Made by a program: the position numbers and the translations under genes. A DNA stretch of 64,000 nucleotides, from contig JAUYFQ010000012.1 in assembly GCA_030690895.1 (NCBI GenBank), positions 1-64,000 of the forward strand, written 5' to 3'. Numbering within the stretch: the first letter of the stretch is position 1; each line of letters starts with the position of its first letter. The notes under the pieces were generated by a model. It was given only the letters and a program-made list of their open reading frames with translations, had not been told where the DNA came from and ran no database searches. This stretch comes from Sulfuricellaceae bacterium. Its GTDB lineage: Bacteria; Pseudomonadota; Gammaproteobacteria; Burkholderiales; Sulfuricellaceae. Shown one piece after another: positions 35,712-44,698 of the stretch.

Positions 35712-37577
35712 CTAGTTCCCCAGTTCTTCCAGTTTATGCCCGGTCAGGGCTTTGTTGACGCTGGCATCCATACGCCGGGCGGCGAAAGATTCAGTTCTTT
35801 GGTTAAGTTTTTCCAGCTTCAAGGTCACCAGGCGGTGGTCACTGCCAACGATGGCCACGCGTAATTCTTCGATTTTGGCGGCAATGGCTTCGCCTTCGCC
35901 GGCCTTAAGCAAATACCTGTCCTCTTCCAGCGCGGCTTCAACCGCTTCGATCAGCCTGCCGCCTTCGACGCGCGCTTCCTGCAGGGCGCGCGCCTGCATA
36001 TCGTCCTTGGCATATTCCTGAGAGGCCTTCAGCATCTCGGTGATCTGGTCGTCGGACAAGCCGTAGGAGGGTTTGACCGTGATCGAGGATTCGACGCCGG
36101 TACTCTGCTCGCGCGCCGTCACTGACAGCAGTCCGTCCGCATCCACCTGGAAGGTCACACGTATGCGCGCAGCACCGGCAACCATGGGCGGAATACCGCG
36201 CAATTCAAATTTGGCCAGTGAGCGGCAGTCGCTCACCAGCTCGCGCTCGCCCTGCACCACCTGGATGCTCATGGCAGTTTGCCCATCCTTGTAGGTGGTG
36301 AATTCCTGGGCACGCGCGACGGGAATGGTGGAATTGCGCGAGACGACTTTTTCCACCAGTCCACCCATGGTTTCCAGCCCCAAGGACAAGGGGATCACGT
36401 CCAGCAACAGCCAGTCCTCTTCGCTGCGGTTGCCGGCCAGCACATTGGCCTGGATGGACGCACCGAGTGCAACCACTTTGTCCGGGTCGAGATTATTGAG
36501 CGGCGCCTGGCCGAAAAACTCGCCCACGGCATGTTGAATGATGGGCATGCGCGTAGAGCCGCCGACCATCACCACGCCTTTCACCTCGTCCACGCCCAGT
36601 CCTGCATCGCGCAAGGCCTTGCGGGTTGGGGCCAGGGTTTTGCTGACCAGGCTGCGAGTAATTTCGGCAAACACTTCGGTGCTAAGAACCAGATCAACTG
36701 TCTCACCGGTAGAAAGCACGCCGGATATCTGTGCCTCTGGATGTTCAGTGAGGGTTTCCTTGGCGCTGCGGGCATGGGTCAGCAGCGAACGGGCATCGCT
36801 GTGATTCAGGCCGGACAAGTCCGCCTGCTCCAGAATCCAGCAGTAGATACGATGGTCGAAATCGTCGCCACCCAGCGCCGAATCGCCGTTGGTGGCCAGC
36901 ACCTCGAATACGCCACGCGAGAGTTTGAGGATGGAAATATCGAAGGTGCCACCGCCCAGATCGTAGACGGCATATACCCCTTCAGCGCCATTATCGAGGC
37001 CGTAAGCCACGGCAGCAGCAGTCGGCTCATTCAGCAGGCGCAAGACATTCAAACCGGCCAGGCGGGCGGCATCCTTGGTCGCCTGGCGCTGGGCATCGTC
37101 AAAATAAGCGGGAACGGTAATGACCGCGCCGACCAGTTCGCCACCCAGCGAGGCTTCGGCGCGCTGGCGCAAGACACGGAGAATCTCGGCTGAAATCTCG
37201 ACCGGGCTCTTGATCCCCGCAACGGTATTGATCTGCACCATGCCCGGCGCATCGACAAAACGATAAGGCATATGCGCCACATCGGCGATATCCTTCAAGC
37301 CCCGCCCCATGAAGCGTTTGACCGAAGCGATGGTGTTCTGCGGGTCGGCGGCTTGCATCTTCAAGGCCGGGCAGCCGACTTCGATCGTGCCATCCACGTC
37401 ATAGCGAACGATAGACGGCAACAGGGGCCGTCCATACTCGTCATTCAGAACGCTGGCGTGCGCGCTGCGAACGGTAGCGACCAGCGAATTGGTGGTACCC
37501 AGATCAATGCCTACCGCCAGTCGGTGCTGATGCGGGGCGGCGCTCAGGCCGGGTTCGGAGATTTGTAGTAATGCCAT
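35712..37577 (-). CDS. hscA: Fe-S assembly Hsp70 chaperone HscA
   Basis: HscA is the specialised Hsp70 that helps release Fe-S clusters from IscU. The 621-residue protein has the nucleotide-binding motifs [32 protein letters not shown] and [14 protein letters not shown]. Its substrate-binding half ([20 protein letters not shown]) is also normal. It follows hscB after a gap of about 105 bases filled by a strong hairpin. Confidence 0.97.
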   Translation of the reverse strand: MALLQISEPGLSAAPHQHRLAVGIDLGTTNSLVATVRSAHASVLNDEYGRPLLPSIVRYDVDGTIEVGCPALKMQAADPQNTIASVKRFMGRGLKDIADVAHMPYRFVDAPGMVQINTVAGIKSPVEISAEILRVLRQRAEASLGGELVGAVITVPAYFDDAQRQATKDAARLAGLNVLRLLNEPTAAAVAYGLDNGAEGVYAVYDLGGGTFDISILKLSRGVFEVLATNGDSALGGDDFDHRIYCWILEQADLSGLNHSDARSLLTHARSAKETLTEHPEAQISGVLSTGETVDLVLSTEVFAEITRSLVSKTLAPTRKALRDAGLGVDEVKGVVMVGGSTRMPIIQHAVGEFFGQAPLNNLDPDKVVALGASIQANVLAGNRSEEDWLLLDVIPLSLGLETMGGLVEKVVSRNSTIPVARAQEFTTYKDGQTAMSIQVVQGERELVSDCRSLAKFELRGIPPMVAGAARIRVTFQVDADGLLSVTAREQSTGVESSITVKPSYGLSDDQITEMLKASQEYAKDDMQARALQEARVEGGRLIEAVEAALEEDRYLLKAGEGEAIAAKIEELRVAIVGSDHRLVTLKLEKLNQRTESFAARRMDASVNKALTGHKLEELGN

Positions 37578-37597
37578 ATTTAACCTAAAAAAACAGT

Positions 37598-37670
37598 TTT
37601 AACCACGGGGCGCACGGGGAAGGCAAAAGCCTTGTTCTTCCCGGTTTCCCCCGTGCGCCCCGTGGTTAAA
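37598..37670. repeat. Perfect 22-bp inverted repeat between hscB and hscA
   Basis: TTTAACCACGGGGCGCACGG (37598 on) and its exact reverse complement ending at 37670 form 22-bp arms around a 29-base loop that has its own GCAAAAGCCTTG hairpin. It resembles the CCAC-G-CAC-G class seen at 54227-54420 and in part at 5089. Confidence 0.9.
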
Positions 37671-37683
37671 CAAGGTTTCAAAA

Positions 37684-38217
37684 TCAAGCTTCTAGACTTT
37701 CCAGAGCGCGTTCGATTTCCTCGCCCAGTTTTTCCATGAATTTAAGCTTGCGAACCAGTCCGGCTGCCGCAGCATAATCCGCAGACCCGTCTAGCAAGTT
37801 TCCCAGTTCCAGGTGTTGCTGGCGCGTCTCTTTGCGCAGACGATCATGCAATTGTTCCATGGCCTCGAGGTCACCGCTGGATTTGGCATCCATGATCTCC
37901 TCGCGCCACTCCATTTGCGCCATCAGAAAATCGGATGGCATGGAGGTATTGCTTTCTTCCTCAGTATCCACACCGTGCAGGCCAAGCAGGTAACGTGCTC
38001 TTGCCAACGGCTTTTTCAGTGTCTGGACCGCTTCGTTGGCATGCGTCGCCCACTGCATTGAAAGGCGCCGCTGCTGCTCGCTCAGATGCGCGAATTTGTC
38101 TGGATGAACCTGGGTCTGGATATCGCGGTAAGCCTGTTCCATCCGGGCGCTATCGATGTTGAAGGCCACCGGCAGGCCGAACAACTCGAAGTGATTTTTG
38201 CTGAAGTCAGGCTGCAT
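37684..38217 (-). CDS. hscB: J-domain co-chaperone HscB
   Basis: HscB delivers IscU to HscA and stimulates its ATPase. The 177-residue protein has an N-terminal J domain with the HPD motif (QTQVHPDKFAHLSEQQRR) and a C-terminal helical IscU-binding domain (LDGSADYAAAAGLVRKLKFM). It starts MQPDFSKNHFELFGLPVAFN. It follows iscA by six bases. Confidence 0.96.
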   Translation of the reverse strand: MQPDFSKNHFELFGLPVAFNIDSARMEQAYRDIQTQVHPDKFAHLSEQQRRLSMQWATHANEAVQTLKKPLARARYLLGLHGVDTEEESNTSMPSDFLMAQMEWREEIMDAKSSGDLEAMEQLHDRLRKETRQQHLELGNLLDGSADYAAAAGLVRKLKFMEKLGEEIERALESLEA

Positions 38218-38223
38218 GCAAGA

Positions 38224-38547
38224 TCAGACTGTGAAACTCTCGCCACAACCGCAGGCGTTCTTGACGTTAGGGTTATTAAACTTGAAACCTTCATTCAGCC
38301 CTTCGCGGGTGTAATCCAGTTCCGTCCCATCAAGATAGGTCAGGCTCTTGGGATCGATCAGTACGGTCACGCCATGGCTCTCGAATGTCAGATCGTCCGC
38401 GCCGACTTCATCGGCAAACTCCAGGGTATAAGCCATGCCGGAACAGCCCGAAGTGCGCACGCCCAGGCGTAAACCGACACCCTTGCCGCGCTTGGCAATA
38501 AAATTGCTGACGTGTTTGGCGGCAGCTTCCGAAAGCGTAATGGCCAT
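38224..38547 (-). CDS. iscA: A-type Fe-S carrier IscA
   Basis: IscA carries Fe-S clusters or iron to targets. The 107-residue product from the Met at 38547 ([20 protein letters not shown]) has the three conserved Cys: one in [10 protein letters not shown] and two in NACGCGESF. An in-frame codon at 38568 lies inside iscU and is less likely. It follows iscU by two bases. Confidence 0.96.
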   Translation of the reverse strand: MAITLSEAAAKHVSNFIAKRGKGVGLRLGVRTSGCSGMAYTLEFADEVGADDLTFESHGVTVLIDPKSLTYLDGTELDYTREGLNEGFKFNNPNVKNACGCGESFTV

Positions 38548-38549
38548 GA

Positions 38550-38984
38550 TCAGCAAGCTCCCTTGCAAGCGTTGGTCTCGACATTCTCGCCACTTGTGCC
38601 CCCTGGGGTATGTTTTGATCTGTAATCAGCCACGGCGGCCTTGATGGCGTCTTCCGCCAGAATCGAGCAATGAATCTTGACCGGCGGTAGCGCCAGTTCT
38701 TCGGCAATATGGGTATTCTTGATGTCCAGCGCCTGATCCAGCGTCTTGCCCTTGACCCACTCGGTCACCAGCGAGCTCGACGCGATGGCCGAACCGCAGC
38801 CATAGGTCTTGAACTTGGCGTCCTCGATCACACCGTCCTTGTTGACCCGGATCTGCAATTTCATCACGTCGCCGCAGGCAGGCGCACCCACCATTCCCGT
38901 CGCCACACCGTCTTCTTCCTTGCCGAAAGAACCGACATTGCGCGGATTCTCGTAATGATCCAGAACTTTTTCACCGTATGCCAT
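38550..38984 (-). CDS. iscU: Fe-S cluster scaffold IscU
   Basis: IscU is the scaffold on which clusters are built. The protein has 144 residues, slightly longer than usual because of a C-terminal tail ending [12 protein letters not shown] with two extra Cys. Conserved ligands are in [23 protein letters not shown] and [15 protein letters not shown], and the HscA-binding LPPVK motif is present. It follows iscS after a gap with a repeat. Confidence 0.96.
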   Translation of the reverse strand: MAYGEKVLDHYENPRNVGSFGKEEDGVATGMVGAPACGDVMKLQIRVNKDGVIEDAKFKTYGCGSAIASSSLVTEWVKGKTLDQALDIKNTHIAEELALPPVKIHCSILAEDAIKAAVADYRSKHTPGGTSGENVETNACKGAC

Positions 38985-38996
38985 GATAATTCTCCT

Positions 38997-39062
38997 GTAA
39001 TGCGTGATGAGTAATGTGTAATGAGGGGCAAACCATCACCCATCACCCATTACCCATTACCA
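38997..39062. repeat. Hairpin repeat (GTGATGAGTAATG type) between iscS and iscU
   Basis: AATGCGTGATGAGTAATGTG pairs loosely with CATCACCCATTACCCATTAC. It belongs to the class at 17822-17955. It fills the iscS-iscU junction. Confidence 0.75.
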
Positions 39063-39066
39063 AAAA

Positions 39067-40275
39067 TTAGTGCGCTGCCCACTGCACGGTATTCAAATCG
39101 ATCCCGTCCTTGAACATTTCCCACAGCGGCGAGAGTTCGCGTAGCCTGTCGATCTTGGCCTTGAGCAATTGAATCGTGAAATCAACTTCCTCTTCCGTCG
39201 TGAAACGGCCAATGGAAAAACGGATTGAGCTGTGCGCCAGTTCGTCGCTATGCCCCAGCGCTTTCAGCACATAGGATGGCTCCAGACTAGCCGAGGTGCA
39301 GGCCGAACCGCTCGACACGGCCAGATCCTTGATCGCCATGATCAGCGATTCGCCTTCGACGTAGTTGAAGCTGATATTGAGGTTATGCGGGACACGGTTT
39401 TCCATGTCACCGTTGACATAGACCTCTTCGATTTCATGCAGCCCTTTATTCAGGCGGTCGCGCAACATGCGGATGCGCTCGTTTTCGGTCGCCATTTCCG
39501 CCTGGGCGATGCGGAAGGCTTCGCCCATGCCGACGATCTGATGGGTGGCCAGGGTACCGGAGCGCATACCGCGTTCATGGCCGCCGCCGTGCATCTGGGC
39601 TTCGAGGCGAATGCGCGGCTTGCGGCGCACGAACAGGGCTCCGATACCCTTGGGGCCGTAAGTCTTGTGGGCCGAGAACGACATCAAGTCCACTTTGAGT
39701 TTTTGCAGGTCGATGACGACCTTGCCGGTCGCCTGCGCAGCATCCACGTGAAAAATCACGCCCTTGCTGCGGCACAGTTCGCCCAGGGCGGGAATATCCT
39801 GAATCACGCCGATTTCATTATTGACGTACATCACCGAGACCAGAATGGTATCCGGGCGAATGGCGGCGCGGACTTTCTCGATGTCCACCAGGCCATTGCC
39901 TTCAGGGATCAGATAAGTCACTTCAAAACCCTGGCGCTCCAGTTCGCGGCAGGTGTCCAGCACCGCTTTATGCTCGGTGGCGACCGTAACCAGGTGCTTG
40001 CCCTTGCCTGAATAAAAATGCGCCGCGCCCTTGATGGCCAGATTGTTGGATTCGGTGGCGCCGGAAGTCCACACAATCTCCTTGGGGTCAGCGTTGACCA
40101 GCGAGGCGACCTGCTGACGGGCATTTTCGACAGCCGCATCGGCTTCCCAACCAAACGCATGGGAGCGGCTGGCAGGATTACCGAAATGCTCGGTCAACCA
40201 GGGAATCATCTGTTCAGCCACGCGCGGATCAACCGGGGTGGTGGCGGAATAGTCCAGATAAATCGGCAATTTCAT
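39067..40275 (-). CDS. iscS: Cysteine desulfurase IscS
   Basis: IscS is the PLP enzyme that takes sulfur from cysteine for cluster assembly. The 402-residue product starts [20 protein letters not shown], with GGAGA before 40275. The PLP Lys lies in [16 protein letters not shown], and the mobile-loop catalytic Cys in [20 protein letters not shown]. The C-terminus ([11 protein letters not shown]) is the one that contacts IscU in this family. It follows a second cysteine desulfurase gene. Confidence 0.97.
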   Translation of the reverse strand: MKLPIYLDYSATTPVDPRVAEQMIPWLTEHFGNPASRSHAFGWEADAAVENARQQVASLVNADPKEIVWTSGATESNNLAIKGAAHFYSGKGKHLVTVATEHKAVLDTCRELERQGFEVTYLIPEGNGLVDIEKVRAAIRPDTILVSVMYVNNEIGVIQDIPALGELCRSKGVIFHVDAAQATGKVVIDLQKLKVDLMSFSAHKTYGPKGIGALFVRRKPRIRLEAQMHGGGHERGMRSGTLATHQIVGMGEAFRIAQAEMATENERIRMLRDRLNKGLHEIEEVYVNGDMENRVPHNLNISFNYVEGESLIMAIKDLAVSSGSACTSASLEPSYVLKALGHSDELAHSSIRFSIGRFTTEEEVDFTIQLLKAKIDRLRELSPLWEMFKDGIDLNTVQWAAH

Positions 40276-40293
40276 TACATTCTCCAATTACAA

Positions 40294-41433
40294 CTACATA
40301 GCTACGGATAACATGGCGCGCAAGCGACTCAATTCAACCGGCAACACCTGAATAAAACGCTCAACTTCTTCAATCTGACTGAATCGCCCCAAGCTGATCC
40401 GAATCGCGCCACGCGCCAACTCGGGTTCCACGCCCATCGCCAGCAACACCGCGCTGGGCTCGGTACTGCTGCTGGAGCAGGCTGATCCACTGGCAACCGC
40501 AAAACCGGCTCGATCCAGCGCCATCAGAAGTGTTTCCCCTTCAATACCGGGAAACGCAAAAAAACTGGTGTTCGGCAAACGATTTGCTTCGTGTCCGAAT
40601 ATCACGCCACCCAGGGCAAGTACGCCTGCTTCGAGACGTTCCTGCAACAGTACCAACCGGGTCGCATCCGTTTCCGCACGCATCGCAGCCAGTTCGCACG
40701 CCACGCCAAATCCAACGATCGCCGGTACATTTTCAGTTCCAGCACGCAATCCCCGCTCGTGGCCGCCGCCCGTCAACTGCGGTCTCAGCTCAACCCGCTT
40801 GTCCAATATCAGCGCACCCGCACCCTTGGGCCCATAAATCTTGTGGCCGGACAAGGTCAAGGCATGGACGCCCAGGGACGAAAAATCCACCTTCATCTTG
40901 CCCAGCGCCTGTACCGCATCGGTATGTATCCAGGCGCCGGCCTTTCTGGCCATTTGCGCCGCTGCTGTTATGTCCTGCAGCACGCCCGTCTCATTGTTGG
41001 CCAGCATCAGGCTCACCAGGCCAGTCGGTTCGCGCAGCGCTTCGGCCAGATCCTGCAAATCATAGACACCATCCCGGTCAACGGCCACCTTGCGCAATGC
41101 CCAACCCTGGGTCTTCAAATCTTTGCACGGGCCGCTCACACAGGGATGCTCTACGCTGCCACAGACAAGCTGTGCAGGTGACAAGCTCGCCGCCAGCCCG
41201 CGAATCGCCAGATTGTTCGCCTCACTGCCGCCGCTCACCAGCACCACTTGCGAAGGATGCGCGCCTACGCTGGCAGCCACCCTTTCACGCGCTTCTTCCA
41301 CTGCCTGACGCGCTTGTCGGCCATACTGATGACGACTGGAAGGATTGCCGAAACGCTCAACGAAGTACGGCAGCATCGCCGCCATCACGCTTTCATCCAC
41401 CGGCGTAGTGGCATTGTGGTCAAAATAAACCAC
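40294..41433 (-). CDS. Second cysteine desulfurase (NifS/IscS-like)
   Basis: A second PLP cysteine desulfurase lies between iscR and iscS. From the GTG at 41433 it has 379 residues starting VVYFDHNATTPVDESV. It has the PLP Lys (LSGHKIYGPKGAGAL) and the catalytic Cys (ASGSACSSSSTEPSAVLL). Upstream the frame is open to 41727, with an ATG at 41580 just after the iscR stop. That longer form would add about 49 residues, largely encoded by a palindromic repeat (TFPPPQPSTGGRAGDGEG). The GTG has AGGGAAG nearby and gives a normal N-terminus, so it is preferred. It probably supports Isc or another sulfur pathway. Confidence 0.88.
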   Translation of the reverse strand: MVYFDHNATTPVDESVMAAMLPYFVERFGNPSSRHQYGRQARQAVEEARERVAASVGAHPSQVVLVSGGSEANNLAIRGLAASLSPAQLVCGSVEHPCVSGPCKDLKTQGWALRKVAVDRDGVYDLQDLAEALREPTGLVSLMLANNETGVLQDITAAAQMARKAGAWIHTDAVQALGKMKVDFSSLGVHALTLSGHKIYGPKGAGALILDKRVELRPQLTGGGHERGLRAGTENVPAIVGFGVACELAAMRAETDATRLVLLQERLEAGVLALGGVIFGHEANRLPNTSFFAFPGIEGETLLMALDRAGFAVASGSACSSSSTEPSAVLLAMGVEPELARGAIRISLGRFSQIEEVERFIQVLPVELSRLRAMLSVAM

Positions 41434-41504
41434 CCTCTCACTTCCCTGAGGAAGTAAGAATCCATCGCTCCCAGATGAAACAAATCGCCCTTCACCATCG
41501 CCCG

Positions 41505-41545
41505 CTCTCCCTCCGGTGGAGGGTTGGGGAGGGGGAAAGGTTGAT
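41505..41545. repeat. Palindromic CCCTCC/GGAGGG repeat before the second desulfurase
   Basis: CTCTCCCTCCGGTGGAGGG is followed by TTGGGGAGGGGGAAAGG. It is one of the CCCTCTCC class copies. It lies between the iscR stop and the preferred GTG start, so it would be in the leader or in an N-terminal extension. Confidence 0.75.
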
Positions 41546-41585
41546 GATGCGGTAGATTTTCCCAGCATCTCATTACCCATTTCGT

Positions 41586-42053
41586 TCAGACGTGCGCTAC
41601 CCCGTGCTCGTGCTTGAAATGCCCATCGATCTTGAGTTCGGCTCGATTCCCTCGCTGACCTGCGACCAGTTGCGCCAGATTGACTGATTGCAGGTAGTCC
41701 AGAATCCTGACGTTCAAATTGATCCACAGGTCATGCGTCATGCAGGGCTGGTCATCGTGACAATTCCCCATCCCGCCGCATTTGGTGGCATCGATCGGCT
41801 CATCTACCGCCTGGATGATGTCGGCCACCGTAATTCCCGCCAGATCACGAGCCAAACAATAACCGCCGCCCGGCCCGCGCACGCTTTCCACCAGTTCACT
41901 GCGGCGCAGCTTGCCGAATAATTGTTCGAGGTATGAAAGGGAAATCCGCTGGCGCTCGCTGATGCCCGCTAGCGTGACCGGCCCTTCGCCATGGCGCAAT
42001 GCCAGATCGATCATCGCCGTGACCGCAAAACGTCCCTTGGTGGTCAAACGCAT
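41586..42053 (-). CDS. iscR: Fe-S responsive regulator IscR
   Basis: IscR is an Rrf2-family repressor that senses the Fe-S supply. The 155-residue product starts MRLTTKGRFAVTAMIDLALR at 42053, after GAGG. The three cluster Cys are spaced C-x5-C-x5-C (KCGGMGNCHDDQPC), followed by the ligand His in MTHDLW. It heads the isc operon, and a matching promoter/operator lies at 42223-42251, so negative autoregulation is expected. Confidence 0.97.
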   Translation of the reverse strand: MRLTTKGRFAVTAMIDLALRHGEGPVTLAGISERQRISLSYLEQLFGKLRRSELVESVRGPGGGYCLARDLAGITVADIIQAVDEPIDATKCGGMGNCHDDQPCMTHDLWINLNVRILDYLQSVNLAQLVAGQRGNRAELKIDGHFKHEHGVAHV

Positions 42054-42117
42054 AGTAACCTCAGTTTTTTCTAACGGGCTTGGCAAATCGCCGCCCTAAA
42101 TCAAGAAACTCTCCACG

Positions 42118-42210
42118 CCCGTTTCCCCCTCCCCTGCCCTCCCCCGCTTGCGTACCCGGTAAAGCTGGGCATATAAGGAGAGGGGGACGAGGGCAACGCT
42201 TCGCGTTGTT
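42118..42210. repeat. CCCTCTCC-class repeat in the iscR 5' leader
   Basis: The reverse strand reads CAACGCGAAGCGTTGCCCTC then GTCCCCCTCTCC, a 19-base loop, and GGGGGAGGG. The first part is shared with the repeat at 58800. It lies between the isc promoter and iscR, so it would be in the untranslated leader of the isc mRNA. Confidence 0.75.
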
Positions 42211-42222
42211 TCTCTAATCGGC

Positions 42223-42251
42223 ACTATATTAATGTTGATCAATTTAGTCAA
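42223..42251 (-). promoter_or_regulatory. isc operon promoter with IscR-type operator
   Basis: On the reverse strand, TTGACT (42251-42246) and TATAGT (42228-42223) are separated by exactly 17 bases, a strong sigma-70 promoter. The sequence AGTTGACTAAATTGATCAAC over the -35 region resembles type 1 IscR sites. The -35 box overlaps the last codons and stop of cysE. The predicted mRNA leader before iscR is about 160 bases. Confidence 0.8.
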
Positions 42252-42993
42252 CTTTTTTATTCAAGTGTCCGACATCGAATTGCTCGGCGCGCGCCTCCTC
42301 GTCAGGAATATTGGCCCCCAGACTTTTCAGGTGGGCCAATATCTGTTCGATCCGGTGGTCAGTCACCACGGTATGATCCAGCAAACTATGCACCGCCTTG
42401 ACCATGGGATCGTTCATATCCTCGCTAATGGCGTAGGCTGAAAAACCCATTTTCTTGGCCTGATCCTCGCGTTGACCTGCCTTGGCATCCAGAATCCGCG
42501 CCGGAATCCCGACTGCTGTTGCGCCAGGCGGCACATCCTTGACCACCACCGCATTGGAACCCACCTTGGCGCCCTCACCGACCAGAATCGGCCCGAGTAT
42601 CTTGGCTCCCGCGCCCACCACGACACCTTTACCCAGCGTGGGGTGGCGCTTGCCTTTTTTCCATGACGTACCACCCAGCGTTACACCATGGTAAAGCGTC
42701 ACATCGTCACCCACCTCAGCCGTCTCGCCGATCACCACGCCCATGCCATGGTCGATGAATACCCGCCGCCCTATCTGCGCGCCCGGATGAATCTCGATGC
42801 CAGTAACCCAGCGCGCAAAATGCGCCAACTGGCGCGCCATCAAGAAGAGACCGAAACGCCACAAGCGATGCGAAAGCCGATGAAACAGAATGGCATGCAC
42901 ACCCGGGTAGGTCATCAGTACTTCAAAACGGTTACGCGCCGCCGGATCGCGCTCGAAAACCACGGCAATATCTTCACGCAGGTGTTTGAACAT
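42244..42993 (-). CDS. cysE: Serine O-acetyltransferase CysE
   Basis: CysE makes O-acetylserine from serine and acetyl-CoA, the step before cysteine. The 249-residue protein has the N-terminal helical part ([20 protein letters not shown]) and the left-handed beta-helix hexapeptide repeats ([40 protein letters not shown]). The catalytic Asp-His region and the C-terminal tail are present. It lies directly upstream of the isc promoter in the same direction; cysteine made by this pathway feeds IscS. Confidence 0.95.
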   Translation of the reverse strand: MFKHLREDIAVVFERDPAARNRFEVLMTYPGVHAILFHRLSHRLWRFGLFLMARQLAHFARWVTGIEIHPGAQIGRRVFIDHGMGVVIGETAEVGDDVTLYHGVTLGGTSWKKGKRHPTLGKGVVVGAGAKILGPILVGEGAKVGSNAVVVKDVPPGATAVGIPARILDAKAGQREDQAKKMGFSAYAISEDMNDPMVKAVHSLLDHTVVTDHRIEQILAHLKSLGANIPDEEARAEQFDVGHLNKKVD

Positions 42994-43056
42994 TGTTAAG
43001 AACTAGCCCGTAAAACCAGATATAATGGTCGAATTATATATTCCCAAGCAAAATAG

Positions 43057-43782
43057 TCAACTATTATTGCGACCAGTCTTGGGACTGGCCAGTTTGAGAA
43101 TCCCCCGCAGAATACTTACCTCTTCCCGCTCCAGTTCCGTTCTCGAAAACAACCTTCTAAGCCGAGTCATCAAACGCTTGGGATGTTTCGGATTAAGAAA
43201 TTCGATTTCAATCAGAGTGCGTTCAAGGTGTTCGTAAAACTGCTCCAATTCGCTGGCAGTCGCGCCTTCAAATTCCCGGCCTGCTTTGCTGGCCGGAATG
43301 GCGCAGGTGCGCAGCTCGTAGGCCACGACCTGAACGGCTGCCGCCAGATTCAGGGAACTGTAATCAGGATTGACCGGGATGGTAATCAGCATCTGGCAGC
43401 GCTCCAGCTCTTCGTTCGACAATCCCGATGTCTCATGCCCGAACAACAGCACAACGGGCGCTTCATTTGCCCTTTCCAGAACGCGGGGAGCGGCCTCGCG
43501 CAAAGTCAGCATGGCATGAGAAAGCCCGCGATGACGCGCCGTCAGGCCCACCGTGAACACTGAATCATGGAGCGCCTCGTCCAGCGTAGTGCAGACTTCC
43601 GCCTGAACCAGCAAGTCGGACGCGCCCGCCGCCATTGCATCCGCCATTGCATCGGGAAAGCGCTTGGGATTCACTAGCGCCAAGCGCGACAAACCCATGG
43701 TTTTCATGGCTCGCGCTGCCGCGCCGATGTTGCCGGGGTGACTGGTATGGCTCAAGACCACACGGATGTTATCCAGGTTCAT
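43057..43782 (-). CDS. trmJ: tRNA (cytidine/uridine-32-2'-O)-methyltransferase TrmJ
   Basis: This is a SPOUT methyltransferase that modifies position 32 of the tRNA anticodon loop. The 241-residue protein starts [20 protein letters not shown] and has [20 protein letters not shown] and [20 protein letters not shown], the knotted SAM-binding motifs. The C-terminal helical extension ([20 protein letters not shown]) is TrmJ-like. It is divergent from suhB, with 45 bases between the starts. Confidence 0.94.
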   Translation of the reverse strand: MNLDNIRVVLSHTSHPGNIGAAARAMKTMGLSRLALVNPKRFPDAMADAMAAGASDLLVQAEVCTTLDEALHDSVFTVGLTARHRGLSHAMLTLREAAPRVLERANEAPVVLLFGHETSGLSNEELERCQMLITIPVNPDYSSLNLAAAVQVVAYELRTCAIPASKAGREFEGATASELEQFYEHLERTLIEIEFLNPKHPKRLMTRLRRLFSRTELEREEVSILRGILKLASPKTGRNNS

Positions 43783-43827
43783 GTTAAAATAACGCCCAAT
43801 TCCTGTTCATTAAAAGCCATCCAGACT

Positions 43828-44619
43828 ATGCATCCCATGCTCACAATCGCGGTCAAGGCCGCTCGCCGCGCTGGCAATATCATCAACCGCTCCTCGTTCG
43901 ACCTCGACAAATTGACGGTTCAACACAAAAACCACAATGATTTTGTCAGCGAAGTGGATCGCGCGGCAGAGGATGCCATCATCGACATCCTGCTGGAAGC
44001 CTATCCAAAGCACCAGATTCTAGCAGAAGAGAGTGGCGCTCGCGGCGACTCGGAATATCAGTGGATCATCGACCCGCTGGATGGAACAACCAATTTTCTG
44101 CACGGTTTTCCCCAATATGCCGTTTCCATCGCGCTTTTGCATAAAGGCGTCCTCAACCAGGCCGTGATTTACGACCCGGCCCACAACGACCTGTTTACCG
44201 CCAGCAAAGGCGGCGGTGCGTTCCTCAACGATCGCCGCCTCCGCGTCAGCAAGGAAAAATACCTGAAAAACGCACTGGTTGGCACCGGTTTCCCCTATAC
44301 CGACTTTTCTCATCTGGATGCCTACATGGGCATGTTCCGCGATGTTATCCAGAAAACGGCAGGCTTGCGCCGTCCCGGCTCGGCCGCGCTGGATCTGGCC
44401 TATGTCGCCGCAGGCCGGTTGGATGGTTTTTTTGAAATCGGCCTGAAGCCATGGGATATTGCGGCAGGTTGCCTGCTGATCCAGGAATCGGGCGGCTTGG
44501 TCGGTGATTTCCGGGGCAATGAGACCTATCTCGATTCAGGCAACATCGTTGCCGGCAACCCGAAAATCTTCAGCCAGCTGCTGCAAACCCTGGCGCCCCA
44601 TTTGACGGGGTCGCTGTAG
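43828..44619 (+). CDS. suhB: Inositol monophosphatase family protein SuhB
   Basis: SuhB is an Mg-dependent inositol-1-phosphatase that in E. coli also takes part in rRNA transcription complexes. The 263-residue product starts [20 protein letters not shown] at 43828. Metal-site motifs are present: [27 protein letters not shown] and [19 protein letters not shown]. An earlier in-frame codon at 43738 would overlap trmJ and is rejected. The catalytic or regulatory role here is not decided by sequence. Confidence 0.95.
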   Translation: MHPMLTIAVKAARRAGNIINRSSFDLDKLTVQHKNHNDFVSEVDRAAEDAIIDILLEAYPKHQILAEESGARGDSEYQWIIDPLDGTTNFLHGFPQYAVSIALLHKGVLNQAVIYDPAHNDLFTASKGGGAFLNDRRLRVSKEKYLKNALVGTGFPYTDFSHLDAYMGMFRDVIQKTAGLRRPGSAALDLAYVAAGRLDGFFEIGLKPWDIAAGCLLIQESGGLVGDFRGNETYLDSGNIVAGNPKIFSQLLQTLAPHLTGSL

Positions 44620-44698
44620 GTGCGAATTTACTTGTGCCCGTTTTGTGGGTATTCGTACATATAACCCCATTGATCGTGCGAATGAATTCGCACCTACA
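44616..44698. repeat. Palindromic repeat, family GTAGGTGCGAATT, after suhB
   Basis: GTAGGTGCGAATTTACTTGT is matched at the other end by GAATTCGCACCTAC. Within it lies CTTGTGCCC (44631-44639), seven bases, then GGGTAT. It resembles the copy at 1-47. It spans the suhB stop and the end of the hybrid kinase gene. Confidence 0.85.
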
